From Acidobacteriota bacterium (GTDB taxonomy: Bacteria > Acidobacteriota > Terriglobia > Acidiferrales > UBA7541), in contig JABCZF010000038.1 in NCBI GenBank assembly GCA_013289825.1, positions 1 to 37,505 on the forward strand: a stretch of DNA of 37,505 nt, written 5' to 3'. Numbering within the stretch: the stretch's first letter is position 1; every line of letters starts with the position of its first letter. Both the position numbers and the translations under genes were made by a program. Positions 8,733-17,781 of this stretch are shown here, piece after piece. The notes beneath the pieces were generated by a model that was given only the letters and a program-made list of their open reading frames with translations, did not search any database and was not told the origin of the DNA.

Positions 8733-10094
8733 ATGCCCAAAAAGCAACACGAGCGGGCGTCAGGTATGAGAACTGCCTCTCCGAATTCAACGAGCCAAAC
8801 TTCCATCTCCAGCGACGGTGATCTCATCACCGAAGCTCAAATTCCTTCGGCTGTCGAAGATGTTCTGACTTCCACCCCGTTTGTCGACATTCATACTCAT
8901 TTGTACTCCCCGGCCTTTGGCAAACTGGGCTTGTGGGGCATCGACGAACTTCTCACCTATCACTATCTCGAGGCCGAGCTCTTCCGTTCTTCCGATATCA
9001 AGCCGCACCAGTACTGGGCGCTTTCCAAGCGCGAGCAAGCCGACCTTATTTGGCAAGCTCTTTTCGTCGAGACTACGCCCATTTCAGAAGCCACTCGCGG
9101 CGTAGTCGCCGCACTCAACGCCTTCCACTTGCCAACCGATCGACTGGACTTAACAGAAGCGCGGTCCTTCTTTAAAGCGCAATCCTATGAATCGCACATT
9201 CAAAGAGTGCTTGAAATGGCGGGCATCAGCTTGGTGGTGATGACCAACGATCCACTCGATCCGGAAGAAGCCCCGGTCTGGTTGAACGGAGTCACCAACC
9301 ACCGCCAATTTCGCGCCGTCTTGCGGCTCGATCGGATTCTGTGTACCTGGTCCGCGCACTGGCAACTGCTAGCCAGCCAGGGCTACAAGGTTGACGAACA
9401 GGCCTCGGGCCACTCCGCGGCGGAAGTGCGCTGTTTCTTGATGGACTGGCACAAGCGCATGCAACCCGTCTACATGGCCGTCTCGCTGCCAGACACTTTC
9501 GGATATCCCCAGGACACTGTCGGCAATCGCTTACTGACGGAGGCGGTGCTCCCCGCTTGCCGGGAATTGAATATACCCCTCTCGCTCATGATGGGAGTTC
9601 GCAAACAGGTGAATCCAGCGCTGCGCTTGGCGGGCGACGCCGCAGGCCGAGCGGACCTCCGAGCCCTCGAAAATCTCTGCCGCGACTTCCCCGAGAATCG
9701 CTTCTTGGTCAGTGTGCTCAGCCGGGAGAACCAGCACGAACTCTGCGTTTATGCCCGTAAGTTCAGTAACCTCATGCCGTTCGGTTGCTGGTGGTTCATG
9801 AACAATCCTTCCATCGTTGAAGAGATTACGCGCGAGCGCATCGAGATGCTGGGTACAAGTTTCATCCCGCAGCACTCTGATGCCCGCGTCCTCGAGCAAG
9901 TCATCTACAAATGGAACAACACCCGCAGGACCATGGCGGGCCTTCTTACCGGCTCTTATCGTCTCTTAGTGGAAGACGGCCGCGGCGTGACGCGCCGCGA
10001 GATTCAGCGCGACGTCACCCGCCTGTTTCGCTCGAATGCCGAGTCCTGGACAGGTTTGCGGGAGCCCGCTGCGGACCCGCCAACACGAACTTAG
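8733..10094 (+). CDS. Uronate-isomerase-like (UxaC-related) amidohydrolase-superfamily protein
   Basis: This 453-residue protein resembles glucuronate/uronate isomerase, which interconverts hexuronates and ketohexuronates. Supporting features are the metal-binding start FVDIHTHLYSPAFG (H-x-H near residues 53-55), LGLWGIDELLTYHYL, the late PFGCWWFMNNPSIVEEITRE, and a C-terminal helix with TRREIQRDVTRLF that matches the family's R-H-E-Y-F-R-R segment in position. Length fits (usually about 470). Where canonical UxaC has L-T-D-S-R-S-F, this protein reads LLTGSYRLL, so the Asp and Arg expected for metal binding and catalysis look replaced by Gly and Tyr. It may have another reaction. An ATG at 8766 is an alternative start, since AGGAG sits about 19 bases before 8733. 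The next gene starts about 170 bases or more downstream. Confidence 0.8.
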   Translation: MPKKQHERASGMRTASPNSTSQTSISSDGDLITEAQIPSAVEDVLTSTPFVDIHTHLYSPAFGKLGLWGIDELLTYHYLEAELFRSSDIKPHQYWALSKREQADLIWQALFVETTPISEATRGVVAALNAFHLPTDRLDLTEARSFFKAQSYESHIQRVLEMAGISLVVMTNDPLDPEEAPVWLNGVTNHRQFRAVLRLDRILCTWSAHWQLLASQGYKVDEQASGHSAAEVRCFLMDWHKRMQPVYMAVSLPDTFGYPQDTVGNRLLTEAVLPACRELNIPLSLMMGVRKQVNPALRLAGDAAGRADLRALENLCRDFPENRFLVSVLSRENQHELCVYARKFSNLMPFGCWWFMNNPSIVEEITRERIEMLGTSFIPQHSDARVLEQVIYKWNNTRRTMAGLLTGSYRLLVEDGRGVTRREIQRDVTRLFRSNAESWTGLREPAADPPTRT

Positions 10095-10236
10095 CGAAGT
10101 TACCTCCCTGCGCCGGCAGCACTTGCCAGGCATACCTAAATATGACCGTAAATCTACCCTGAGCTGAAGACTCGCATTGAGGCAGCCCAGGAGAGAAAGG
10201 CCGCAACTAATCCTTCGGGGAAAAACAGTTAGTTCG

Positions 10237-10242
10237 TATAAT
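10237..10242 (+). promoter_or_regulatory. Possible -10 element upstream of the exported beta-sandwich gene pair
   Basis: A perfect TATAAT stands at 10237-10242, about 20-95 bases before the candidate starts of the next gene. The region 17 bases upstream (TTCGGG, 10214-10219) is a poor -35. The rest of the gap from 10095 to 10330 shows no gene. Confidence 0.35.
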
Positions 10243-10330
10243 AATTGTCAAGGATAGAACTGTGGTCACCGCTTCTCGAGGCAAGCATCTTGGCTTAGAT
10301 GTGTATTTGCGCCCGAAAACATGGCGGCGC

Positions 10331-12052
10331 ATGATTCTTTCGGCATTCCTGGTGTTCGGGCTCTTGTACTCCAGTTCCTCAGAAGCACAATCCACGGAAG
10401 GAATTGGTGTTCAAGCCGACGGCCCTTCGTCCGTCCGTGGCAGGGTTCTCAACCGAGCAACCCATGAACCGATCAGCCGCGCTCTTGTCTTTTCCCCGGA
10501 CCAGCGCTACGCCACGCTGACCGACCATCTTGGCCGCTTCGAGTTTAAGTTTCCGCCGCAAGTCCCGGAACCAAAGGGGGATGTTCCTTCCTCGACCGAC
10601 GCCAATGGACTCCGCAGCGCGTACCGCGCACAGCAGCTTCGAATGTTGCAAAACGCCAGACCGGAGACCTTCTTAGCGCGCAAACCTGGGTTTCTCGAGA
10701 GTGCGAGGAACCCGTCCAGTGGCCGAGTTGCGGCAAACCAATCAGAGATCGTGATCTATCTCGATCCGGAAGCTCTGGTCGTCGGGCGCGTCAACCTTCT
10801 GGGTGTGGAAGGCGACATGCGAATCCGCACAGACCTATACCGGCGACAGATCAGGGAAGGCCAGGAACACTGGGAACTGGCGCGCACGTTTACAACGTGG
10901 GCAGATGGAGAGTTTCGTTTTTGCGATCTATCACCCGGGACCTACAAACTGGGCACCGGCGAGCAACTCGATCGGGATCCCTTGATTTTTAGCCCCGGGG
11001 GACAACTCTTTGGCTTCCCGCCCATTTTTTATGCGGGCGCTTCCGATTTTTCCGTGGCAGACTCGATTCAACTCGCTTCGGGCGCGACGTTTCAGGCCGG
11101 CCTCTCACCACAGCGGCACGAGTATTATCCCGTCAAAATTCCCGTTGGGAATGCAGCTGCCCAACAACCGATGAGTATTCGCATCTATCCCCTGGGGCGT
11201 CCCGGCCCTGGCTATTCTCTCGGATACAATTCCGCTGAACAATTGATTGAGGGAACCCTCCCGGACGGGAACTACACGCTCGAAGCCGACACGCAGGGCC
11301 GGCCCGGCTCTACGGGTTTTCTGAACTTTTCCATACGCGGCGGACCGCGCGAAGGCCCGGTGCTGAACCTCTTTCCTAACTCTTCATTAACTGTGACGGT
11401 GAGGGAAGAATTCAAATCCGGGCAAAGCGTATTCGAGGAGGGGCCCGCAGCACCGGACGACGGGACGTCGAACACACCGCCGCAGCGACGGGTTAACGTC
11501 CAAGTCATGCTGATGTCCGTCGAGGAGTTTGGCTCGGCTGAAACTGCCGTGTCAGAGCCAGCTCAAGGTGCCCAGGAACACGCGCTGGTCATCCCGAACG
11601 TGCGACCGGGCCGATATCGCGTGCATGTCCAGACGGCCGCCGGGTTTGCGGCCTCGATAGTGTCCGGCGGTACCGATCTCCTGCGCCAGCTGCTTGTCAT
11701 CGGCTTAGGCGGTTCGAGCTCGCCGATTGAGATTACGCTTCGCGACGACGGCGCCGAGGTGGACGGCAAAGTCGAGGATGCAACCGAAGGCCATATCTAT
11801 TTCCTGCCCGTCGGTGAGGGTTCCGGGGAATTCCGGGAAGCGAACTGCACTCCCGATGGATCGTTTGCTTTGGCACAACTGCCGCCGGGCACTTATCGTG
11901 TGCTGGCCTTCGATAGTCAGCAAAACGATTTGGCATACGCCGACCCGGAAGCCTTGCGCAAACTCGAGTCCAAGGGACAAATCATTCATCTCGACGCTGG
12001 CCACAAGGAGCACTTGCAGCTAAAAATCATCCCGGGAGGCGATTCGCGATGA
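10331..12052 (+). CDS. Exported carboxypeptidase-regulatory-like domain protein
   Basis: This 573-residue exported protein is built from beta-sandwich domains. The start at 10331 is chosen because it places a good signal peptide first (MILSAFLVFGLLYSSSSEAQ). An in-frame GTG at 10262 would add 23 residues ahead of it. The first mature domain, VRGRVLNRATHEPISRALVF followed by TDHLGRFEF, is a classic CarboxypepD_reg-like fold. Similar strands recur, with DGEFRFCDLSPGTYKLG in the middle and GSFALAQLPPGTYRVLAFD near the C-terminus. No catalytic motif is visible. Such proteins are abundant in Acidobacteriota and probably bind surface glycans or partners, but no function is established. The stop overlaps the next start by four bases, so the two are probably made together. 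Confidence 0.8.
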   Translation: MILSAFLVFGLLYSSSSEAQSTEGIGVQADGPSSVRGRVLNRATHEPISRALVFSPDQRYATLTDHLGRFEFKFPPQVPEPKGDVPSSTDANGLRSAYRAQQLRMLQNARPETFLARKPGFLESARNPSSGRVAANQSEIVIYLDPEALVVGRVNLLGVEGDMRIRTDLYRRQIREGQEHWELARTFTTWADGEFRFCDLSPGTYKLGTGEQLDRDPLIFSPGGQLFGFPPIFYAGASDFSVADSIQLASGATFQAGLSPQRHEYYPVKIPVGNAAAQQPMSIRIYPLGRPGPGYSLGYNSAEQLIEGTLPDGNYTLEADTQGRPGSTGFLNFSIRGGPREGPVLNLFPNSSLTVTVREEFKSGQSVFEEGPAAPDDGTSNTPPQRRVNVQVMLMSVEEFGSAETAVSEPAQGAQEHALVIPNVRPGRYRVHVQTAAGFAASIVSGGTDLLRQLLVIGLGGSSSPIEITLRDDGAEVDGKVEDATEGHIYFLPVGEGSGEFREANCTPDGSFALAQLPPGTYRVLAFDSQQNDLAYADPEALRKLESKGQIIHLDAGHKEHLQLKIIPGGDSR

Positions 12053-13746
12053 CTCTCACGGCGCGCATATGCCGGACGGCGCTTGCCGTGTTGGCGGGGG
12101 CGCTGGTGCAGCCCGATGGTCTGGCTGCAGCGCAGAGTCAAACTCCCGCGGTGCAAGAGGGCTCCCAGGCCCGCCAAACGTTTAAGATGGCGGGGACGGT
12201 CGTGAGTGCAACGACGGGTGCGCTTCTCTCGCAAGCCCGCATCACGATTGCAGAGACGCGAGACCGTGGAAAATTGATTTCGATGATCACCTCTGAGGAC
12301 GGTCATTTTGAGTTTTCGCAACTAAAGGCTGGAAAATATTCCCTGCAGGGAGCAAAACGCGGGTTCATTTCCTCAGCGTACGAACAACATGAACAGTTTT
12401 CTACCGCTATCGTGACGGGGCCGGACTTCTTGACCGAAAATCTGGTTCTTCGCCTTACGCCGGTGGCCCTCATTACGGGCCATGTATCTGATGAGTTCGG
12501 CGATCCGGTCCGGAGCGCAAGGGTCACCCTATATCTGGAAAATCATGGGGGAGGAATGAGCCGGATCATCCGCTTCTCTTCTTCAACAAGCGATGACCGG
12601 GGTTTTTACGACTTCTCCCTTCTGCGCCCCGGCAAATACTATATTTCCGTTACCGCAAAGCCCTGGTATGCGATTCATCCTGCGAGCGCGAACGCGCTCG
12701 ACGCAGCGAACAGCCCGGCTTCACAAGTTTCTCCCGCTCTCGATGTGGCTTACCCCACGACGTACTACAACGGCGCCACCGAAGCGGACAGCGCCACTCC
12801 GATCGAGGTCAAGGGCGGCGACCGGTTGGAAATCGACGTGCATCTCAATCCGGTGCCCGCATTGCACCTCATTTTTCGCCTCCCTACGGACGGGCAGGGC
12901 CAGACGAATGGCTTAAGCATGCCGGAACTCCAAAAGCATGCCTTTGATTCGATTGACGTCGTACCGCCTGACGGCATGCGCGCGGTGGCGCCTGGCATGT
13001 TCGAATTAACGGGTCTTCCACCTGGCCGCTACACGGTGAAAACTAAGAACGCGGACTCCGGCCAACTTGGGCAATCTGCGGATGTCGATCTGGTTCGCGA
13101 CGGACAAGAACTGAACGAATCTCGTGGCGAAACGCTGGGCAGCTTGAAGCTCTCCCTCAAAATGCCTGGCGAACAACCACTGCCCAAGCAATACGGCGTA
13201 GGCTTGCAGGATTCGCGGCGCCGGATGGTGGCGTTCAAGCAAGGCGACGCTACGGGGCAGTTTACTTTTGAAGACTTGGCTCCGGGGAAGTACGCGATTC
13301 TAGTTGGGTCTCAAACAAAGCCCTATTCCGTCGTGCGAACTTCTTCACCATCGGGGGATTCTTCGGGCCATGACTTGAACATCACGCCTGGAGCGGCCCT
13401 TGAAGTGACCGCTTTTCTTTCCGCGGGGACCGTCAGCATTGAAGGTATCGTGCAGAAGAAAGATAAGACGGTTGCCGGGGTCATGGTCGCGCTGGTGCCG
13501 AACGACCCTGTGGCCCATATTGAATTGTTCCGCCGCGACCAAAGCGACTTCGATGGGACGTTTGTGCTACGGGGCGTGATTCCCGGTTCTTACACTATCG
13601 TCGCCGTCGAGGACGCCTGGGGCCTTGAATGGTTGCAGCCGAGCGTCCTCGCCCGGTATGTCCAACATGGACAGAACTTGAACATTGGTGAATTGATGCG
13701 CGGAACCGTGAGCCTGCCCAATCCTGTCGAGGTGCAGCCTCATTGA
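12049..13746 (+). CDS. Exported carboxypeptidase-regulatory-like protein, second of pair
   Basis: This 565-residue protein has a signal peptide (MTLTARICRTALAVLAGALV then GLAAAQS) and several carboxypeptidase-regulatory/SdrD-B-like repeats. The first is KMAGTVVSATTGALLSQARI with EDGHFEFSQLKAGKYSL (about residues 45-110). The second is LITGHVSDEFGDPVRSARVT with DDRGFYDFSLLRPGKYYISV (about 140-205). A late one has FDGTFVLRGVIPGSYTIVAV (about 500-520). The repeated G-x-F-x-F and L-x-P-G-x-Y pattern is clear. The start ATG overlaps the previous stop (ATGA). It is a distant paralogue of its neighbour, and no enzymatic residue set is recognisable. Confidence 0.82.
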   Translation: MTLTARICRTALAVLAGALVQPDGLAAAQSQTPAVQEGSQARQTFKMAGTVVSATTGALLSQARITIAETRDRGKLISMITSEDGHFEFSQLKAGKYSLQGAKRGFISSAYEQHEQFSTAIVTGPDFLTENLVLRLTPVALITGHVSDEFGDPVRSARVTLYLENHGGGMSRIIRFSSSTSDDRGFYDFSLLRPGKYYISVTAKPWYAIHPASANALDAANSPASQVSPALDVAYPTTYYNGATEADSATPIEVKGGDRLEIDVHLNPVPALHLIFRLPTDGQGQTNGLSMPELQKHAFDSIDVVPPDGMRAVAPGMFELTGLPPGRYTVKTKNADSGQLGQSADVDLVRDGQELNESRGETLGSLKLSLKMPGEQPLPKQYGVGLQDSRRRMVAFKQGDATGQFTFEDLAPGKYAILVGSQTKPYSVVRTSSPSGDSSGHDLNITPGAALEVTAFLSAGTVSIEGIVQKKDKTVAGVMVALVPNDPVAHIELFRRDQSDFDGTFVLRGVIPGSYTIVAVEDAWGLEWLQPSVLARYVQHGQNLNIGELMRGTVSLPNPVEVQPH

Positions 13747-13898
13747 ACAGTGGTCGTCGTGGGCCACTCTACTTGGCCTGGCGAATGTTGGCTAATGCCA
13801 ATCTGCTATAGCGATCCAGCCCGCGGCGCAAGTCTTTGTAACCGTCTTGAGGCCATAGGCAAAGGCTCATGGTTCGTACAAAACTGTTGGACAGCGTT

Positions 13899-14945
13899 TT
13901 ATGCGGAGCCGACGGTGGATAGGCGATCAGGAGTTTTTGCGGCGCGGTAGATGGTTTCGATGAGGGCGATGCTACGGCGGCCTTCGAGGCCGTCGCACGC
14001 GGAGACGCGGTTTTGCCGGATGGCTGCAAGAAAATCTTCGATGACAGCTTGGTGGCCACGGAAATCGCTGACGGCGGCGGACGAGGCGCTTTGGTTTTCG
14101 TCCTTGGTTGATTGGTTCAGAGCGGCAAGCTCGGCGGCAGCCGGGGCGTTGCGGAGATTCGCGGCGATGATGCGGTCGTGCTCCAGGATCACGGTGCCTT
14201 GAGTGCCGGAGATTTCGACGCGGCGCGGGTAGCCGGGATAGGCTGCGGTGGTGGCGTGAAAAACGCCGAGAGCGCCGCTGGAGAATTCGAGTATGGCGAC
14301 CGCGGTGTCTTCGGCTTCGATTTTGTGAAACAGAGTGGCCGTTCGTGCTTGTACGCGAACGACATCGCCGAGGAGCCAGAGTAGGAGATCGACGGTGTGG
14401 ACGCCTTGATTGATTAGAGCGCCGCCGCCGTCGAGGGCTTGCGTGCCGCGCCAGTGCGAATTGGCGTAGTAATCGGGCGGGCGATACCACTTCACGCGAG
14501 CGTCGACGAACAGAACTTTGCCGAGCAAGTTTTGATCGAGCCAGTTTTTGAGTTGGCGGATGTGCGGCTTGGTGCGGTCTTGAAAAATTACACCCAGCCG
14601 TACGTCGTATTGCTTTGCGGCTGCAATGAGTGCATCGGCGCGAGCAGTGGTGATTTCTATCGGTTTTTCGGTGAGCACATGCAGGCCTTGGTGGGCGGCG
14701 GCGATGCCTTGTTCGGCGTGCAGACCGGAGGGACTGCCGACGATCACCAGATCCATGGGGCGGTGTTTCAGGAAGGCGGCGAAGTCTTGATAAGGAGTTC
14801 CTCCGTGTTCGTGGCAGAGATGAGCGATTTTTTCGAAGTTGGTGCCGTGGATAGCGGAGATTTCGACCCCGGGGATGGCTCGGGCCGCGCGGGCGTGAGT
14901 TTCCGTGATGTTGCCGCCGCCGATTAGGCCGATGTGGATGGTCAT
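13899..14945 (-). CDS. Gfo/Idh/MocA-family oxidoreductase, cytoplasmic
   Basis: This 348-residue NAD(P)-dependent oxidoreductase starts directly with a Rossmann fold (IGLIGGGNITETHARAARAI). The family's E-K-P motif sits in HVLTEKPIEITTARAD. The C-terminal sheet domain includes GGGALINQGVHTVDLLLWLL, whose last His region matches the usual catalytic His position. There is no signal peptide, so it acts in the cytosol. Members oxidise or reduce sugars, inositols and sugar derivatives at a ring hydroxyl; the exact substrate cannot be read. It is the last gene of a three-gene operon and begins 13 bases after the DUF6807 gene, which suggests a shared substrate. Confidence 0.9.
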   Translation of the reverse strand: MTIHIGLIGGGNITETHARAARAIPGVEISAIHGTNFEKIAHLCHEHGGTPYQDFAAFLKHRPMDLVIVGSPSGLHAEQGIAAAHQGLHVLTEKPIEITTARADALIAAAKQYDVRLGVIFQDRTKPHIRQLKNWLDQNLLGKVLFVDARVKWYRPPDYYANSHWRGTQALDGGGALINQGVHTVDLLLWLLGDVVRVQARTATLFHKIEAEDTAVAILEFSSGALGVFHATTAAYPGYPRRVEISGTQGTVILEHDRIIAANLRNAPAAAELAALNQSTKDENQSASSAAVSDFRGHQAVIEDFLAAIRQNRVSACDGLEGRRSIALIETIYRAAKTPDRLSTVGSA

Positions 14946-14958
14946 GTGGCCGAGTGTA

Positions 14959-16020
14959 TCAGTGATAGCTGGCGATGAAATCCTGGTAGGCCGCTTCGGT
15001 GGCTTCGGGCGTAAGGATTGCCGAAGAGATCAGGATGCGGTAGCGAAAAGTTGCGCTGGCGCGGGGAGCCAGGAAGAAATTCAGTTCTTCCTGGCCATTG
15101 CTGAAGATTTTTTGTCCTAGAGGATTGGCGGCGAACAGGCCGTAACCGCGGGCGTGCCAGTAAGTGGGAAAGCCGGGATTCTGGGGGTGATCGAGAATGG
15201 TGATGGTCACCGGTTCGTCGCCGACCAGGCCACTGAGATTGCACCAGCGCCCGCGCGTGCCCCAAGCGGCGTCGCCCTTTTTTCCTTCGCTGGTGAGATA
15301 AGTGCCGTTGACACCGGTGTTGTCCAGCTTAGCCACCGTTGTGGCCCGGCCGCTCGCGTCCGTGTATACCTCGGGCTTGTCGGACGGAATTTCGAGAGCG
15401 CGGATGACCCGAAGGCCCAGCATGCCGTCTTTCGCGTCGGGGAAAGAGACCTTCTGATCCAGAGCGTGCAGCGTGGTGATGCGGTCGACGCTGCGGAAGC
15501 CGGCCCCGCCGCGGAAGACGAAGTGGGTATGTTCGTTGAGGAGGGTTTTTTTGTCGAAGGTTACCCAGTCGGTTTCCACGTCGAGTTCGCCCTGCAGCGC
15601 GCCGCTTTTCAGGGAGACCATGGAATGCTGGACGATAGTGCCCATCTTTGGAGCGTTTTCGGTTTTGATGGCCTCGGAATTGTTCCAGAAGTCCAGGCCG
15701 TTGACATCTTCGTAGTTGAACCACAGGCCGGCGTGGTGCGGGTGGTCGATGCGTTCGCCGGGGCGCTGCTCAAGAGGAAAGCCGCGTGTGATGATGGTGC
15801 CTTTGGCCGTGCGGAGTGGATAGAGGACCGGTTTTTTTAGCGTGATGGGCCAGATGTAGGAGGTGAAGGGTTGGCCGTCGATGCTGATATCCACGCGGCG
15901 CTCCTGCTCGTTTGCAACGACTGAGATGCGGTCAGATGGATTTGGTTTGGCAACGATCGACCATACCAGGAATGTCGTTGCTGCGAAGATGACGAGAGCG
16001 CTTAGGGAGCTAGCACGCAT
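14959..16020 (-). CDS. DUF6807 (PmoA-like) exported protein
   Basis: This 353-residue protein belongs to the family often labelled 'methane oxygenase PmoA' or DUF6807; it is unrelated in role to methane monooxygenase. A signal peptide or anchor is present (residues about 6-23, LSALVIFAATTFLVWSIVA). Family-typical stretches are RIDHPHHAGLWFNYEDVNG, with its conserved His pair near residue 100, and LDHPQNPGFPTYWHARGYG near the C-terminus. Members are common in Planctomycetes and Acidobacteriota beside Gfo/Idh oxidoreductases, so a role in periplasmic sugar processing is plausible but unproven. It lies 17 bases after the Tat-exported oxidoreductase. The ATG at 16020 follows AGGACGGTGA. Confidence 0.85.
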   Translation of the reverse strand: MRASSLSALVIFAATTFLVWSIVAKPNPSDRISVVANEQERRVDISIDGQPFTSYIWPITLKKPVLYPLRTAKGTIITRGFPLEQRPGERIDHPHHAGLWFNYEDVNGLDFWNNSEAIKTENAPKMGTIVQHSMVSLKSGALQGELDVETDWVTFDKKTLLNEHTHFVFRGGAGFRSVDRITTLHALDQKVSFPDAKDGMLGLRVIRALEIPSDKPEVYTDASGRATTVAKLDNTGVNGTYLTSEGKKGDAAWGTRGRWCNLSGLVGDEPVTITILDHPQNPGFPTYWHARGYGLFAANPLGQKIFSNGQEELNFFLAPRASATFRYRILISSAILTPEATEAAYQDFIASYH

Positions 16021-16037
16021 GGATCACCGTCCTGAGT

Positions 16038-17468
16038 TCAAATTTCTTCCGGCACAACATAGGGTGCGCGATACGTCCCGCGAAGGAGACCATTGGCTTC
16101 GTCGTCGCCAATGACCTGCTCCTGCCGAGGATCGAATCGCAGCGTCCGCCCGAGGCGGTAGGAAGCATTGGCCAGATGCACCAACGTCGTCGAGATGTGA
16201 GCTTCCTCAATCGGCGAATGGATATCTTCGGCGCGGCGGCTGCGAACGCAATCAATGAAGTTGGCGTAGTGGTCGCCAGAGGCTTTACCGTGTGGCCCGG
16301 GTTCGGCCTGATCCGTCAGCCACGTTTTGTAGGCGTCGTAGCCATCGATGGCAAGATAGCCCTTCGATCCATAAAACAAATTGCCGACGGTGTTGGTCTT
16401 GGCATCCTTTGGACCGAGGGACTGTTGCTTGTCAGCGGGTTTTTTGTTGGCATCGGCGGTGATGCCAGCAGGGGGAACGGCGCTGGCGCCGTAAGCGCCG
16501 CTGCCGATTTCCGCTTCGTGGTTGGTGATCCAGTGGCGGACTTCGAGTTCCATCATCTTGCGCTTGCCTTCCGTCGTGTCGAAACAGAAGGTGGCGTTTA
16601 GAGTATTGGGAGTTTCCTGGTCGTCGTCGAACATGAAGTGTCCACCCATGGCAGAGACAGATACCGGAAAGCCAACCCCTAAGCCCCAGCGCGCGATATC
16701 GATTTCGTGGATGGCCTGATTGCCGACCTCACCGTTCCCGGTGTCCCAGATCCAATGCCAGTTGTAGTGAAAGCGATTCCGCGTAAAGGGCTTGAGGGGC
16801 GCGGGCCCGGTCCACAGGTCATAGTTAACTCCGGCGGGAACAGCCTCCGGCGTGGCGCGGCCGATCGATGGGCGCCACTTGTAGCAAAGAGCCCGCGCCA
16901 TGTAGACATCGCCGATCGTGCCGTCACTCAGATGATGAATGGCTTCGATCATGCCGGGGTTGGAACGTGACTGGCTGCCGTGCTGGCAAATGCGCTTGTA
17001 CTTTTTTACGGCGCGCACCAGTTGGCGACCTTCAAACCAGTTGTGCGAGCACGGTTTTTCAACATAGACGTCTTTCCCGGCCTGGCAGGCCCAGATGGCC
17101 ATCAGCGAGTGCCAATGATTGGGCGCGGCGATGGAGATGGCGTCTATCTCTTTGTCCTCAAGCAACTTGCGAACATCGACGTAAGATTTTGGCTTTGGCA
17201 AGCCCATCTTTTCGATCTCTAGAACGCGTAGCTGCGTTACGTTTTCATCGATGTCGCACAGGGCGGCAAGTTCTGTTCCGGAAACGCGCGAAAAGCCGCG
17301 GATATGATCATTGCCGCGCCCGCGCACTCCGCAAACTGCCACCCGGACGCGATCGTTTGCGCCGAGGATACTGGCGTAGCTGGATGCGGTGGCGGTGAGC
17401 GCGGTCGTGGCGACGCCGGCACCGGTAATTTTTAGAAAATCGCGACGCGAAGCATTTAGTCGAGACAT
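16038..17468 (-). CDS. Tat-exported Gfo/Idh/MocA-family oxidoreductase
   Basis: This 476-residue oxidoreductase has a twin-arginine signal, SRRDFLKITGAG at about residues 7-18, followed by a hydrophobic Ala/Thr stretch, so it is probably folded with its cofactor and exported. The Rossmann motif VAVCGVRGRGNDHIRGF, APNHWHSLMAIWACQAGKD, and the E-K-P motif in VYVEKPCSHNWFEG are present. A C-terminal domain with GEVGNQAIHEIDIARWGLG follows. Its closest kin act on glycosides or 3-keto sugars in the periplasm with tightly bound NAD(H); that is family knowledge. It heads the operon with the DUF6807 protein and a cytosolic oxidoreductase. Confidence 0.9.
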   Translation of the reverse strand: MSRLNASRRDFLKITGAGVATTALTATASSYASILGANDRVRVAVCGVRGRGNDHIRGFSRVSGTELAALCDIDENVTQLRVLEIEKMGLPKPKSYVDVRKLLEDKEIDAISIAAPNHWHSLMAIWACQAGKDVYVEKPCSHNWFEGRQLVRAVKKYKRICQHGSQSRSNPGMIEAIHHLSDGTIGDVYMARALCYKWRPSIGRATPEAVPAGVNYDLWTGPAPLKPFTRNRFHYNWHWIWDTGNGEVGNQAIHEIDIARWGLGVGFPVSVSAMGGHFMFDDDQETPNTLNATFCFDTTEGKRKMMELEVRHWITNHEAEIGSGAYGASAVPPAGITADANKKPADKQQSLGPKDAKTNTVGNLFYGSKGYLAIDGYDAYKTWLTDQAEPGPHGKASGDHYANFIDCVRSRRAEDIHSPIEEAHISTTLVHLANASYRLGRTLRFDPRQEQVIGDDEANGLLRGTYRAPYVVPEEI

Positions 17469-17781
17469 ACAACCTCCATCAATGCCAATAGAATTGCGCC
17501 AGACTTAGAAACAGGTCTGGCATCGGCGACTGGCGACGCCGTAACCCTCGACACCTTTGCCAGAGTTTCCCGAGCAGGCCCATGGTAAGCCATATACTAA
17601 ACCGAGACAGGGAATTCGGGTGTTGAGACTTACTAAAGAAACCGTTTGTCGGTTTTGAACTGACGCCGGCAATGGCAGTTCCCCATGCCGCCTCCCGTCC
17701 CTTCGCTGAATGGGCCCGGACGAAAGGCGATCTTCTGGACTGGTACCCGGCCGCAAAAACTAGTAGCTTTGCTTCCGCACC
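17469..17781. other. Divergent regulatory region between oxidoreductase operon and transporter gene
   Basis: This 313-base divergent gap has no convincing gene. A very long minus-strand frame crosses it, but that frame mirrors the transporter gene. The clearest signal is the inverted repeat AAACCG-TTTGT-CGGTTT at 17639-17655, a candidate operator that could serve both sugar operons. Promoters are not clear. Confidence 0.4.
17639..17655. promoter_or_regulatory. Inverted repeat, candidate operator
   Basis: AAACCG and CGGTTT form a perfect 6-base inverted repeat around a 5-base spacer, in the centre of the divergent sugar-gene region. The form is like a binding site for a LacI- or GntR-type dimer, but no such regulator is encoded in the window. 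It could be chance, or a hairpin in RNA. Confidence 0.35.

Noticed and set aside
15154..15840. 228-residue plus-strand frame opposite the DUF6807 gene
   Set aside because: Antisense to a gene with clear family motifs; no ribosome site or domain.
14959..16020. Reading the 'PmoA' label as evidence of methane oxidation
   Set aside because: The DUF6807 family shares only a name with particulate methane monooxygenase; the protein is exported, lacks the membrane helices of PmoA and sits with sugar oxidoreductases.
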